Source: DASPNH01 sp035626675
GTDB taxonomy: Bacteria; Desulfobacterota; Binatia; UBA1149; CAITLU01
NCBI GenBank assembly: GCA_035626675.1
Contig: DASPNH010000091.1
Span: forward strand, 10,668 to 74,667
Reading direction: 5' to 3'
Length of the DNA stretch: 64,000 bases
Part shown: piece by piece, positions 26,048 through 36,117 of the stretch
How positions within the stretch are numbered: the first letter of the stretch is position 1
How the letters are laid out: each line of letters starts with the position of its first letter
Made by a program: the position numbers and the translations under genes
Notes under the pieces: model-generated
Databases searched by the model: none
Told to the model about the DNA's origin: nothing
Seen by the model: the letters and a program-made list of their open reading frames with translations, nothing else

Positions 26048-27148
26048 CTACGCCGGCGCCGCCGGCGTGGCCGCGGCGGCCTGGAACTGCTGGATCAATC
26101 GCACCAGCTCTTCGGGCGGCATCACGTCGGGATCTTCGGTCGAGTCCTTCATGTCGGCGAACTCGAGGATGCCGATCTTCTCGTAGGCGTCGCGCACTCG
26201 CGGCGTCAGCAGGCCGAGCCGCCGAAGGTTGGGCACGATCTTGGAAAACAGCATGCGCCGAAAGCCCGTCATGTACGGCGTGCTCTTGGCCCAGTTCACC
26301 CACAGGTCGACGTCCCAGCCCATGCGCTCGTAGACCTGCTCCATGAGGAGGCGATCGCGCATCAGGTAGGTCGCCTCGATGACGAAGTCCTCGCGCTCGC
26401 GCAGCTCGGCCGAGGTCAGCTGGTTGCGGTAGATGTCCTCGAGCGAGAGCACGCCGAAGGCCACGTGCCGTGACTCGTCCTGCATGATGCGCGAGGTGAT
26501 GTCCTGGATCAGCGGCTCGTCGGGCATTTGCACCTTCATCAAACCAAAGGCGGCGAGCGCCAGGCCTTCGACGAGGATCTGCATGCCGAGGTAGGTCATG
26601 TCCCAGCGCGAGTCCGACAGGATCTGATCGAGCAGGATCCGCAGGTGACGGTTCACCTCGAAGCTGCGCCCGAGCTTCTCGGTAAGGTAGCGATGGTAGA
26701 CCTCGACGTGTCGCGCTTCGTCGGCGACCTGGTTGGCGGCGTAGAACTTGCCTTCCTCCATCGGCGCCGACAGCACGATCTTGGCGGTCGCCAGCAACGC
26801 GCCCTGCTCCCCGTGCAGGAACTGCGAGAGCATCCACGCGTTGGTGTTCAGGTTCATCTCGATGAGCTGTTCGGGCTCCAGCGGGATCGGCGGGGCCAGC
26901 AGCGCATTGACCATGTGATGGACGCCGGCATCCACTCGGGAGCGGATGAACGCATCCAGATCGACGTTGATGGACCAGTCGATGTCGGACGCATTCCACG
27001 TCGCCGCCTTGCCCTTCTCGTAGAGAGCCATGAGCTTTTCGCGGCTGAGCGCATACTCCCAGTCGAAGACGGTGTTGATCTCCGACACGACGTTCCCGGA
27101 GGCCCCGCCAGGGGGCAACGGCAATGGATTGCGCTGAGCGTACTGCAT
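26048..27148 (-). CDS. Ferritin-like diiron carboxylate protein
   Basis: A 366-residue four-helix-bundle protein. The metal ligands follow the diiron pattern: E114 (HGEQGAL), E144-x-x-H147 (DEARHVEVY), E194 (VEGLALAAFG) and E225-x-x-H228 (DESRHVAFG). This is the layout of ribonucleotide reductase R2-like and AurF-like N-oxygenase proteins, which activate O2 at a diiron centre. No radical tyrosine or partner reductase can be assigned. The substrate is unknown. The gene converges on the AhpD-like gene, with 46 bp between stops. Confidence 0.82.
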   Translation of the reverse strand: MQYAQRNPLPLPPGGASGNVVSEINTVFDWEYALSREKLMALYEKGKAATWNASDIDWSINVDLDAFIRSRVDAGVHHMVNALLAPPIPLEPEQLIEMNLNTNAWMLSQFLHGEQGALLATAKIVLSAPMEEGKFYAANQVADEARHVEVYHRYLTEKLGRSFEVNRHLRILLDQILSDSRWDMTYLGMQILVEGLALAAFGLMKVQMPDEPLIQDITSRIMQDESRHVAFGVLSLEDIYRNQLTSAELREREDFVIEATYLMRDRLLMEQVYERMGWDVDLWVNWAKSTPYMTGFRRMLFSKIVPNLRRLGLLTPRVRDAYEKIGILEFADMKDSTEDPDVMPPEELVRLIQQFQAAAATPAAPA

Positions 27149-27234
27149 GCAAGGGCTCCTAAAAAGCGTCCGGATCGTGGCTCAAGAGTAAGGAACGGCC
27201 AATCCGGTAGCAAGCCAGTCGACGCGTCGGCGCA

Positions 27235-28239
27235 TCATCTGGCGAGCATTGCGTCCAGAAAAGACACTACGCTGTCAGGCTGGTGGTGGGTCGCTTCGTA
27301 ACGGATCTGGCCTAGGAGATCAGCCGTCTCTCGTACCGTTGCATCACGGGAAGACCATCGGACGTTTCCGGCATAGTCCCGCCACACCGCAAGGGAACGG
27401 CCAAAGACGATGACGGAGTCGTATATCTGTAGTGCATACCTGAGGGCTTTTGATTCGTCGGCTACTACCAGTTGCACGCCAGTCGTCCTGTCAACTATGA
27501 GTCCACGAAGATCCCGGATGCATTGGTGGCGAAGCTCCGCCGGTATGGAATCATACGGCTGACTTCCCTCTATGATCGCTGCAAGGTCAGAACAAAACAT
27601 GATTTGTGTGAGATCCCATTCTCGCCGGCGTCGTGAACCTAGGAATCGTTCACGTCGGATTCTACCGACGCCGTTGTAGAGCGATGCGGCGGCACAGCCT
27701 GCTGCGTCCTGTCCGAAGATCGCCAGATGGTACGCCTCCATGAACTCGCCGCTCGTCAGGGAACATGGAATCGCTCTGGACCAGCCGACTACGGTACTGG
27801 CGCGCTGTTCATGAAGAGACATGAGATCGAGAAGTTTCTGAGCGCGGGACGGATCACTCAGCGGGTCCCAGAGCACGAAGGCGCTGGAGGGGTCAGGACC
27901 GCCGAGGAGATATTCCGCCGAAGTTCCGAGCGCTTCGGCGAAGACTCGCACGCTGTCGACCGACAGTTTCTTGATTGCGTCGGTGTCCGGTAGGCGGGCC
28001 TGAAGTATGCGGTTCAAGCTCCAGCGGTTGCTCAAGGGCGGCGTCGCATTCCGGGCCTCCTTCGTGGTCAATACTTTCGGCCGCGCTGCGTTGAACCGAC
28101 GCATCAGATCAGTCTGAGTCAGTCCGCGGTCTTGCATGACGTCGTAAATTCGGCCGGCAACGTCGGCAAGCTGACTCGTCAAGACGCCGCCGTCTTGCGC
28201 GTCTGTCGTTGCCTCCTCGATCTCGCGTCTGGCGACCAC
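27235..28239 (-). CDS. HTH (XRE-like) regulator with C-terminal sensory domain
   Basis: A 334-residue protein, visibly less G+C-rich than its neighbours, which suggests transfer. Residues ~20-110 look like a lambda-repressor-type HTH with an inserted loop (IYDVMQDRGLTQTDLMRRF, LSNRWSLNRILQAR, FAEALGTSAEYLLGG). The C-terminal ~200 residues are a mixed alpha/beta domain (MEAYHLAIFG, RRRREWDLTQIMF, SVIVFGRSLAVWRDYAG) whose position and feel recall DUF5753 effector domains of actinobacterial regulators; I cannot confirm that. It is divergent from a tiny Cys-rich gene, which it may control. Confidence 0.65.
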   Translation of the reverse strand: MVARREIEEATTDAQDGGVLTSQLADVAGRIYDVMQDRGLTQTDLMRRFNAARPKVLTTKEARNATPPLSNRWSLNRILQARLPDTDAIKKLSVDSVRVFAEALGTSAEYLLGGPDPSSAFVLWDPLSDPSRAQKLLDLMSLHEQRASTVVGWSRAIPCSLTSGEFMEAYHLAIFGQDAAGCAAASLYNGVGRIRRERFLGSRRRREWDLTQIMFCSDLAAIIEGSQPYDSIPAELRHQCIRDLRGLIVDRTTGVQLVVADESKALRYALQIYDSVIVFGRSLAVWRDYAGNVRWSSRDATVRETADLLGQIRYEATHHQPDSVVSFLDAMLAR

Positions 28240-28381
28240 TTCCTATCTCCAAGATGCAGTCAATCTCGTCCTGCCTATGTGACGAAAACCGCACCAGCGT
28301 GCGATTCTCAGCAATTAAACGTTTCCCCGGCGAGACTGCGCGATCGGTTCGTTAGTGTTGTAGCACGTGACCATCGCGAGC

Positions 28382-28394
28382 GTTTGTCACGAAC
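28382..28394. promoter_or_regulatory. Possible operator dyad
   Basis: GTTTGTCACGAAC is a near-perfect dyad (GTTtGT-C-ACgAAC, one mismatch). It lies between the divergent HTH regulator and the small Cys-rich gene, 13 nt before the latter's ribosome site. It would be a natural site for autoregulation. This is inference from symmetry and position. Confidence 0.3.
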
Positions 28395-28417
28395 ACAAAT
28401 GCACTCAGGAGGAACGT

Positions 28418-28585
28418 ATGTACCCCGACGAAAGCGGCTATCACTCTGCCCGGCGCTGTCCCATCGAATTCGCTCACATCATGTCATGTTGCTGCAACGG
28501 CGACCCACGTGCAGATTCCGATGGCGATGGTGACGACGGCGAAGGACCGGATTGCGACGATTACGGGGCGGACTCATGGCCATGA
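28418..28585 (+). CDS. Cysteine-rich acidic micropeptide
   Basis: A 55-residue product with a canonical AGGAGG ribosome site (28407-28412) 5 nt before ATG 28418. The N-terminal half holds C14 and a C24-C25-C26 triplet. The C-terminal half is strongly acidic (DSDGDGDDGEG, C46, ending ADSWP). It has no signal peptide. A hairpin terminator follows within 10 nt, so it looks like a complete single-gene unit opposite the HTH regulator. It is not recognised; possibilities are a metal-binding peptide, a peptide natural-product precursor, or an antitoxin-like partner. No modifying enzyme is adjacent. Confidence 0.5.
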   Translation: MYPDESGYHSARRCPIEFAHIMSCCCNGDPRADSDGDGDDGEGPDCDDYGADSWP

Positions 28586-28593
28586 ACTCGCAA

Positions 28594-28625
28594 GCCGAGG
28601 GGCCGGCCGTGGCCGGCCCCTCGGC
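28594..28625. terminator. Perfect 15-bp hairpin
   Basis: GCCGAGGGGCCGGCC (28594-28608) and GGCCGGCCCCTCGGC (28611-28625) flank a GT loop. It sits 9 nt after the micropeptide stop and 18 nt from the stop of the convergent NtrC-type regulator. There is no T tract, but the stem is very strong. Confidence 0.6.
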
Positions 28626-28642
28626 AAATGTGACACCGATTG

Positions 28643-30015
<1,373 letters not shown>

Positions 30016-30019
<4 letters not shown>

Positions 30020-31512
30020 GCTGCCGCCTCGCCAGCTGCGCCGGAGGCCCCGCCGGCAAGCGTTGCCAGCGGCAGATAGACGAGGAAGCGCGAACCGTTT
30101 CCCACTTCACTTTCCACTTCGATCGAACCTCCGTGATCGGTGACGACCTTGTAGGCGATGGCAAGCCCCAGGCCCGAGCCCACTCCGACCTCCTTGGTCG
30201 TGAAGAACGGCTCGAAGATGTGGCGGCGATGCTCCTCGGGAATGCCCGGGCCGGTATCGGCCACGGTGAGCAGCGCAAAATCACCCTGTACTCTCGGCGA
30301 CCGCACCGGAGAGGCCAGCGCGATCTCGAGCTGGCCGCTGGTGCCCATCGCCTGCACCGCGTTCATCACCAGGTTGACCAGGAGCTCCTCGATGCGCTTG
30401 CGATCCACCACCGCTTCGACCGGCTGTTCGGGCAGCGTGGTGCGAACCTGGAAGGGCTTGAGCTTGGGGGCGAGCAGCTCGAGCGTGTCGCGCACGATGT
30501 CGCCCATGTCGTTGCTGCGGGGCTCGCTTTCAGTCGTGCGCGCGAAGCCGAGCAGGCGCCGCACGGTCTGCGAGATCCGCTCGCACTGTCCGACGATGGT
30601 TTCGAGCTGGCGGCGCTGGGCCGCGCCGAGACCCTTCTCTTCGAGAAGCAGCTGCGCGCGGCCCTGCACGACGTTGAGTGCGGTGCCGATGTCGTGCGCG
30701 ACGCCGGCCGCGAGCTGGCCGATCGCGGCAAGGCGCTCCGACAGATGCAGGGAGCGCTCGGCCTTGAGCCGCTCGTCGTGCTCGGCGCGAAGGCTTTCGG
30801 TGGCGCTCTCGATCTGGTCCTGCATCTGATTGAGCGCGCGCGCCAGGGAACCGATCTCGTCGCGTTGGGGAAGGTGCACGCGCGTCTGGGGTCCCATGCG
30901 GCCGCGGGCGATCGCTTCGACCGCGCCCGCAAGCCGCGATAGCGGCTTGACCACCAGGCCGTACGCGAAGAGCCAGAGCACCGCCGAGAGCGCCAGCGCC
31001 AGCGTCAGACCGAGCTGCGCCGCTCGCCAGCGCGCGTTTGAGCGCGCCTGCTGAAGGTCGGCCCAGTCCTGGATGACCGCCAGGCGTCCGATCACGACGT
31101 TGCCGCGGCCGGTAAGCGGAGCAACGCGCGTGAAACGATGCTCGCCGTGGATCAGGAAAGCCGGCGGTGCCCAGGTGTCGGCTGCGAGCGCGCGAAGCGC
31201 GGGAGTGGAGCTGAACGCCGTGCGGACGATGGGCTCGCCCTGACGATTGAGTACCATCACGCCGACCACCTCTTCGGAGGCCTCCAGACGGCGCACCATG
31301 CGCGCGAGATCGGCAAGGCTGCCGGTGCTGAGCATGTTCTCGACGGCCACCCGGGTGGCCTGGGTCAGCATGTCGAGACGATTGATCTTGGAGTCTTCCA
31401 GGGTGCGCTCGAAGTCAGCGGTCCACAGCAGCGCGAAGGCCGCGCCTGCAACGGCGACCACGGCGACCAGGACCACTGTGAGCTTGCGCGCCAGCACGGC
31501 GCCCGATTCCAC
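30016..31512 (-). CDS. Membrane sensor histidine kinase (NtrB/ZraS type)
   Basis: A 498-residue kinase. TM1 is at about 11-30 and TM2 at about 166-188, flanking a ~135-residue periplasmic sensor. A HAMP domain follows (about 189-240), then the HisKA helix with H273 in VAHDIGTALN. The ATPase domain has N-box VNLVMNAVQAM, G1 DTGPGIPE, F-box FEPFFTTK and G2 GSGLGLAIAY. It is the cognate partner of the NtrC-type regulator it overlaps by 4 nt. The signal is unknown; the periplasmic part has no recognised ligand motif. Confidence 0.93.
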
Positions 31513-31520
31513 CGATGACT

Positions 31521-31556
31521 GGGGACATTGGCAACAGCGCTGGGGCCAATCGCCCC
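31521..31556. promoter_or_regulatory. Possible NtrC-type upstream activator site
   Basis: GGGGACATTGGC (31521-31532) and GCCAATCGCCCC (31545-31556) form a 12-bp dyad with two mismatches and a 12-nt centre. It is about 90 bp upstream of the sigma-54-type -12 element and next to the kinase start. Dyads at this distance are the usual binding sites for sigma-54 activators. Confidence 0.45.
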
Positions 31557-31608
31557 GGCGGTGGGCGCGCGCGAATGCGTCGCCGCTGCGAAATCAGTGA
31601 CTTAGGTT

Positions 31609-31625
31609 CGGCACGCAAGCTGCTT
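31609..31625 (+). promoter_or_regulatory. Sigma-54-type promoter (-24/-12)
   Basis: CGGCACGCAAGCTGCTT matches the sigma-54 consensus TGGCACG-N4-TTGCT with the required GG-N10-GC spacing (GG 31610-31611, GC 31622-31623) and two mismatches. The predicted start of transcription is near 31635, just before the ribosome site of the downstream gene. An NtrC-type activator is encoded alongside. Confidence 0.6.
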
Positions 31626-31653
31626 CAGCGATGGCGTGGAGGTGATGAAGGAG

Positions 31654-32196
31654 ATGAGTGACAAGAAGCTCGTGCGATTTTCCCTTGCGGCGCTGCTGGC
31701 TGCGCTGGCGGTTCCTTCGGACTCCTCGGCAACCCACGCCGCGGCAGTGACGAAGGCCGGCATGCGGTCGGATGCCGGCGTGACCGGCAGCGTCTCGCAA
31801 GCGGCAGTCGGAGTGACCGGCACCGCTGCGATCGATGCCGGAAGCTCCGGCGCCGCCTCGGAAGTTCCCGGGCCGGTGCCGGGGGGCACCCAAACGACCG
31901 TTTCTGGCGGCGCCGCCAAGGCTCCTGGCGACGTCACCGAAGCGGGCACGGTTGGAGGAAAGCCTCGACCTGTCCTGAACGGCCGGCTCGTCGTTCTGGA
32001 CGTGGATGAAGGAACTTTCGGGATCGAAGGGAAAAACGGGCTGTTCCGAGCGCCGAAGGGAACGGATCTAGCAGACATCGGTGGCAAGAACGTGCGCGTG
32101 CACGCCAGGGCCAACGGTGAGGTCTCGTCGATTGAGGTCGTTACGGGAGAGGCAACGGGCCTTGACACGAAACCGAGCGAGCCAGTTCAGAACTGA
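31654..32196 (+). CDS. Small exported protein, likely target of the adjacent two-component system
   Basis: A 180-residue product starting at ATG 31654 (GGAGG 11 nt upstream; ATG 31645 and GTG 31636 lie too close to it). The signal peptide is MSDKKLVRFSLAALLAALA. A Gly/Ala/Ser/Thr-rich, low-complexity middle follows, then a compact ~60-residue beta-rich C-terminal domain (LNGRLVVLDVDEGTFGIEG, KNVRVHARANG) of OB-like or DUF5666-like appearance. The gene has a sigma-54-type promoter and its own terminator. An envelope role is inferred; the family is not recognised. Confidence 0.65.
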   Translation: MSDKKLVRFSLAALLAALAVPSDSSATHAAAVTKAGMRSDAGVTGSVSQAAVGVTGTAAIDAGSSGAASEVPGPVPGGTQTTVSGGAAKAPGDVTEAGTVGGKPRPVLNGRLVVLDVDEGTFGIEGKNGLFRAPKGTDLADIGGKNVRVHARANGEVSSIEVVTGEATGLDTKPSEPVQN

Positions 32197-32244
32197 TCGA
32201 TCGTAGAAAGAACAATTCCAAACAACCCATGTCCCGCTAAAACG

Positions 32245-32281
32245 CCGGCCGGGCAGAATCCTCTGCCCGGCCGGAGTTTTT
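32245..32281 (+). terminator. Rho-independent terminator
   Basis: CCGGCCGGGCAGA (32245-32257) pairs with TCTGCCCGGCCGG (32262-32274), loop ATCC, followed by AG and a T run to about 32283. It ends the transcript of the small exported protein gene. Confidence 0.93.
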
Positions 32282-32301
32282 TTGGGGATTCGGGTCAGTC
32301 C

Positions 32302-32568
32302 CTACTGGCCGGGGGCGACCTCGATCGTCTCGCTGCGCTCGATGATGCGGCGCGAATCGTCGTCGTCGTCGTCCTTCAATCTCTCCTTGCGCATCTTGTG
32401 ATCGGCTTCCTGCATCTTGCGCTGCATCTGCTGATCGTGTTCGAGCTGCTTGCGCTCCAGCTCCATGCGCGTCTTTTCCGCCTCGATCTCGGGATCGTCG
32501 GCGAGCGCCGAAGCGGGGGCGATGCACAGGGCCAGCGCGAACATCAGGGGCAATGCTTTCGCCATCAT
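32302..32568 (-). CDS. Small exported charged coiled-coil protein
   Basis: An 88-residue protein. ATG 32568 is preceded by AAGGAGG at 8 nt. The signal peptide is MMAKALPLMFALALCIAPASALA. The mature chain is almost entirely charged helix (EAEKTRMELERKQLEHDQQM) with a D-rich run (KDDDDDDSRR), predicted to be a coiled coil. It is likely periplasmic. It has no known family; a structural or chaperone-like role is only a guess. Confidence 0.6.
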   Translation of the reverse strand: MMAKALPLMFALALCIAPASALADDPEIEAEKTRMELERKQLEHDQQMQRKMQEADHKMRKERLKDDDDDDSRRIIERSETIEVAPGQ

Positions 32569-32658
32569 GAGTGGACCTCCTTGCGTCCGTAGGCAACGTC
32601 GATGCATCAACTGTGACACATTGCGTGACGTCAGAAAGACCGCCGCGCGCCGTCCGCG

Positions 32659-32704
32659 CTTAAGGGGACAGTCCCCTTAAGCTTAAGGGGACTGTCCCCT
32701 TAAG
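32659..32704. repeat. Tandem pair of GGGGAC(A/T)GTCCCC palindromes
   Basis: Two adjoining 23-bp palindromes (32659-32681 and 32682-32704) differ only in the central A or T and together form a perfect 46-bp palindrome. They end 4 nt before the stop of sppA (which reads leftward). The core matches 4743-4757. Confidence 0.85.
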
Positions 32705-32708
32705 CGTG

Positions 32709-34559
32709 CTACGGGCCGGCCAGAAGGAAGGGGAGTCGAAGGAGGACTCGCTCGCGATGGAAGGCGCGGGCGAGGGAGTGCACCTGCGCGGCCAGCTTCG
32801 TGTCGACGTCCAGTGCCAGCGACGTCTCGTCGTCGGAGATGCAGTCCTCGAGATTCGAGAACGACTGCAGGCAGTCGAGCAGGTTCCGCTCGTAGCCGTA
32901 GCGCTCGGTCGGATAGGTCTTGGTGGTGTCGAGCTCGGCCAGCACTACCGCCGCCTTGATCGCTTCGGTGTAGCCGCCGAGCTCGTCGACCAGGCCGAGC
33001 GCATGCGCTTCGGCGCCCGTGTAGACGCGGCCCTCTGCCAGCGCGTAGGCGCGCGCCATTTTCATTCCGCGCCCCTTGGCGACCTTGCGCACGAATGTGG
33101 CGTAGGTTTCGTCGACGTGGCTGGCCAGCAGCTCTTCGTCCTCGCGCGTGGTCTCCTGCGCGACGGAGTAGAGGCCGGCGCGATCGGTCTGCGTCACCGT
33201 GTGGAAATTCAGTCGCCACTTCTCGGAGAATCCCGACAGCTTGGGCAGGCCCGCCAGCACACCGATCGAACCGGTGATCGTGGTCGGCTCGGCGATGATG
33301 CGGGACGCCGCGGCAGCCACGTAGTAGCCGCCCGATGCCGCCGACTCGCCCATCGATACGACCACCGGTTTTTTCTTGTCGGTGCGCCGCACTTCCTTCC
33401 AGATCAGGTCGGAGGCGATCGCGGAGCCGCCAGGGCTGGAGATGCGAAACACCACGGCCTTGACGTCGTCCTGCTCGCGCGCCCAGCGGAACGCCTTGGC
33501 CAGCCGGCGCGGCGTGATGGTTCCGCCTTCGTCGGCGTCGTCGTCGTAGAGCACGATCTCGCCTTCGGCCTCGATCACCGCGATCTTCTCGTCGGGCGCT
33601 CCGGGGCCGCTGGCAGGATCGTCGCTCTTGGTGGCGGTGCCGTAGCGCGACAGCCTCAGCTTCTCGCTCGCGTTCCATTCCGTGCGCATGCGCGTTTCGT
33701 GATCGGCGGGATACGACAGCTTGTCGACCAGCCCGGCACGGCGTGCTTCTTCGGCAGTGAAGAGTCCGCGGCGCATCCAAGCCCGCACCTGGTCGGCACC
33801 GACGTTGCGCGCGGACGCGATGGTCTCGGCAAGATGCGCGCGCAGGCTCTCTTCCATGGCACGCATCATCTCCAGGGTGGCGGGCGAGGGCCCGTCGGCT
33901 ATCAGCGGCTCGAACGCCGACTTGTACTTGCCCGCACGCACCACCTGGAACTCGATGCCCAGCTTGTCGAGTGCCGAGCTCATGTACATCAGCTGAAAGA
34001 CCGGGCCCGGAACTTCGAGGGTTCCGGTCGGAGTCATTTCGATGCTGCTGCCGGCGGTTGCCAGGTAGTAGTCCTCGGTGTCGGCCTCGCTCAGATGGAA
34101 GGCCAGGGGCTTGCCCGATTCGCGAAAGCGTACGAACGCCTGGCGCATCTCGGCCACTGCGGCGGGACTGGCCATCAGGTCCTCGACCTGCACTACCAGG
34201 CCGTCGACGCGCTCGTCGCGCGAGGCACGTTCGAGCACCTTGACCAGGTCGGGAAGGTACAGGTGGCTGCGCGCGCCGAGCAGGCGGTTCACCAGCGCAA
34301 AGCGCGCATCCGGCGCGGTCTCGGCGACCACGCCGCCGAGCTGCATCTGCAGGAGCACGCTGTCGGCCACATCCGATTTCGCGTCCTGTGCCGTCAGCTC
34401 GTCGGCGCGGTCGTCCGACAGCATCATCGAGACCAGGATCAGCGGAACGATGGTGACGAACAGGCCGATGGAGGCGAAGAAGAAACGGCCGGTGCGGTAG
34501 AAGCCGCGAAGAAGGCGCAGGAGAAGCCCGGGTCGGCGCTGCTCGTTCGGATCGGTCAT
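32709..34559 (-). CDS. sppA: Signal peptide peptidase SppA, 67 kDa type
   Basis: A 616-residue inner-membrane serine protease with the two-domain SppA organisation; E. coli SppA has a similar length. One N-terminal membrane helix (about residues 27-47) is followed by tandem ClpP-like domains. The catalytic dyad is split as expected: K213 in GKYKSAFEPL of the first domain and S409 in MGESAASGGYY of the second. It digests released signal peptides. ATG 34559 has an AAGGAG site; a further upstream ATG (34622) is not needed. Confidence 0.93.
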   Translation of the reverse strand: MTDPNEQRRPGLLLRLLRGFYRTGRFFFASIGLFVTIVPLILVSMMLSDDRADELTAQDAKSDVADSVLLQMQLGGVVAETAPDARFALVNRLLGARSHLYLPDLVKVLERASRDERVDGLVVQVEDLMASPAAVAEMRQAFVRFRESGKPLAFHLSEADTEDYYLATAGSSIEMTPTGTLEVPGPVFQLMYMSSALDKLGIEFQVVRAGKYKSAFEPLIADGPSPATLEMMRAMEESLRAHLAETIASARNVGADQVRAWMRRGLFTAEEARRAGLVDKLSYPADHETRMRTEWNASEKLRLSRYGTATKSDDPASGPGAPDEKIAVIEAEGEIVLYDDDADEGGTITPRRLAKAFRWAREQDDVKAVVFRISSPGGSAIASDLIWKEVRRTDKKKPVVVSMGESAASGGYYVAAAASRIIAEPTTITGSIGVLAGLPKLSGFSEKWRLNFHTVTQTDRAGLYSVAQETTREDEELLASHVDETYATFVRKVAKGRGMKMARAYALAEGRVYTGAEAHALGLVDELGGYTEAIKAAVVLAELDTTKTYPTERYGYERNLLDCLQSFSNLEDCISDDETSLALDVDTKLAAQVHSLARAFHRERVLLRLPFLLAGP

Positions 34560-34679
34560 GGGATCTCCTTCGGCTGTTCGCGGGAATGGGGCAGGCCGAA
34601 CCGGCGGTTCGACAGAAGCCATTTCATTGCGGCGGACACGTTCGCCGCCAGACTTTCATGGACGGCTCGGCCGAAAAAA

Positions 34680-34698
34680 GCGCCTGACCCCTTTCGCC
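34680..34698. repeat. Half-copy of the GCCTGACCCC intergenic element
   Basis: GCGCCTGACCCCTTTCGCC lies directly next to the stop codon (34700-34702) of the leftward membrane protein gene. It is one arm of the element seen complete at 19896-19939; the partner arm is absent. Confidence 0.55.
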
Positions 34699-34699
34699 G

Positions 34700-36088
34700 T
34701 CAGAACTCGACGATCTGGGGCTCGGCGCCTTCGACGGTCTCGACGCCCACCGTGCGCGAGCGTCTCGCATATCGCATCGTGGCTCCGGCTGCAGCCGCCA
34801 TGACGACGGCGAAGAAGGGCAGCAGCGCGCCTGCGGGGACGCGCCGAGCGGAGTTGGACAGGGCCACCCAGGCCAGCGGCAGCGTTTGCAGGATCCCGGC
34901 TGTTGCCAGCGCCAGGGCGGCGCGATCGCGGAGCGCCAGCAGCACCGCCAGCGCCACGATCATTGCAGCCGAAGCCGCCACGCCGAGCTTGTCGCGCGGC
35001 GTGTCGAAGTAGACGCGCTTGATGCCGTAGCCTGCGCGCGCGATCGCTTCGCCGATCGTGTGCTCCTCGGCGTAGGTCTTCCACGAATAGCGCGGAGCCC
35101 CCGGCACGTGCGCGCGCTCGTAGCTGTCGACCCACAGGTAGTTGGGGAGATAGCCGTGATAGACCGGATCGCCCGCGTAGAGCATTCGAGGAACCCAGCT
35201 CGGTGCTGCAACGAGCAGGAAGACCGCCAGGCCGGCCGCGTACAACCCGAGCGGAAGGCGCGGAAGATCGGCGAGGTCTTCGTCATCCTCTTCTTCTTCC
35301 TCGGGAGCCAGCTGCGCGGTCCATGGCTCGTCGCCGTCGAAGTCGATGCTGGCCGCGGGTTCTTCCTCGTCGCCGTCGATGTTGCCCTGCAGCTGGCGGC
35401 GCACCGAGACCACGTCCTTGGCGACCATCGCCACCGCCAGCGCGCCGGCGAGCAGGATGCCGTTGGTGCGCGTCAGGTAGGCAAGGCCGGCAAGAGCCGC
35501 GGTGGCAAGGAGCGCCGCGCTACCGCGCCGCCGAAGATACGCCATGGCGGTGCCGACGCAGGCAAGCGAGACGGCGACGTAGAGAGGCTCGGTCAAAAGA
35601 CGCTCGGTGGCCAGGTCGAAGAGAAACGTGGACTGATAGACGACGGTTGCCGCAACCAGCCCGGCGAGCGCGCCGCCGCACGATGCTCCGGCGGCAAACG
35701 CGATCCACAGCGATACCACGACCAGCGCGAGCCCGATCTTGGCGAGCGCCGGCGCGCCCACCAGCCCCATCGCCTCACCAGCCGCGAGCAGCGCCGGGTA
35801 GGCAGGCTGGCGGTGTGCGCGATCGGGACCGCCGGTCGGCTCGACGTACTGCATGGAGAAGTCGCCGCGCGCGAAGTCGTCGGCGATGGCCAGATAGTGC
35901 TCGCTGTCTCCGGCGACCAGGCGCCGGATGCCGACCAGGCTCGAGGAAACCTCGTCGATGTAGGTGACGCCCTGGCTCCACAGCGACAGCGAGAGCATGG
36001 CCACACCGGCCGCACATGCGATGCCGTCGCTGTGACGGCGAACCATGCTGCGCAGGGCATGAGACAGATCGGCGAGACGCTGGCGCAC
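34700..36088 (-). CDS. Polytopic membrane protein, GT-C glycosyltransferase-like
   Basis: About 462 residues from GTG 36088 (ATG 36046 is an alternative). Eight or more hydrophobic helices and a first loop with YIDEVSSS plus PTGGPDRAHRQPAYPALLA resemble the first periplasmic loop of ArnT/PMT-type (GT-C) glycosyltransferases, which use lipid-phosphate sugar donors. A long acidic cytosolic insert (about residues 225-275) with EEEEEDDEDLADL separates the helix groups. The frame is open upstream, but that part overlaps the SMUG gene and lacks membrane character. Acceptor and donor are unknown. Confidence 0.65.
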   Translation of the reverse strand: MRQRLADLSHALRSMVRRHSDGIACAAGVAMLSLSLWSQGVTYIDEVSSSLVGIRRLVAGDSEHYLAIADDFARGDFSMQYVEPTGGPDRAHRQPAYPALLAAGEAMGLVGAPALAKIGLALVVVSLWIAFAAGASCGGALAGLVAATVVYQSTFLFDLATERLLTEPLYVAVSLACVGTAMAYLRRRGSAALLATAALAGLAYLTRTNGILLAGALAVAMVAKDVVSVRRQLQGNIDGDEEEPAASIDFDGDEPWTAQLAPEEEEEDDEDLADLPRLPLGLYAAGLAVFLLVAAPSWVPRMLYAGDPVYHGYLPNYLWVDSYERAHVPGAPRYSWKTYAEEHTIGEAIARAGYGIKRVYFDTPRDKLGVAASAAMIVALAVLLALRDRAALALATAGILQTLPLAWVALSNSARRVPAGALLPFFAVVMAAAAGATMRYARRSRTVGVETVEGAEPQIVEF

Positions 36089-36117
36089 GACCCACCCATT
36101 ATGCCTGTCGGGGCGCG

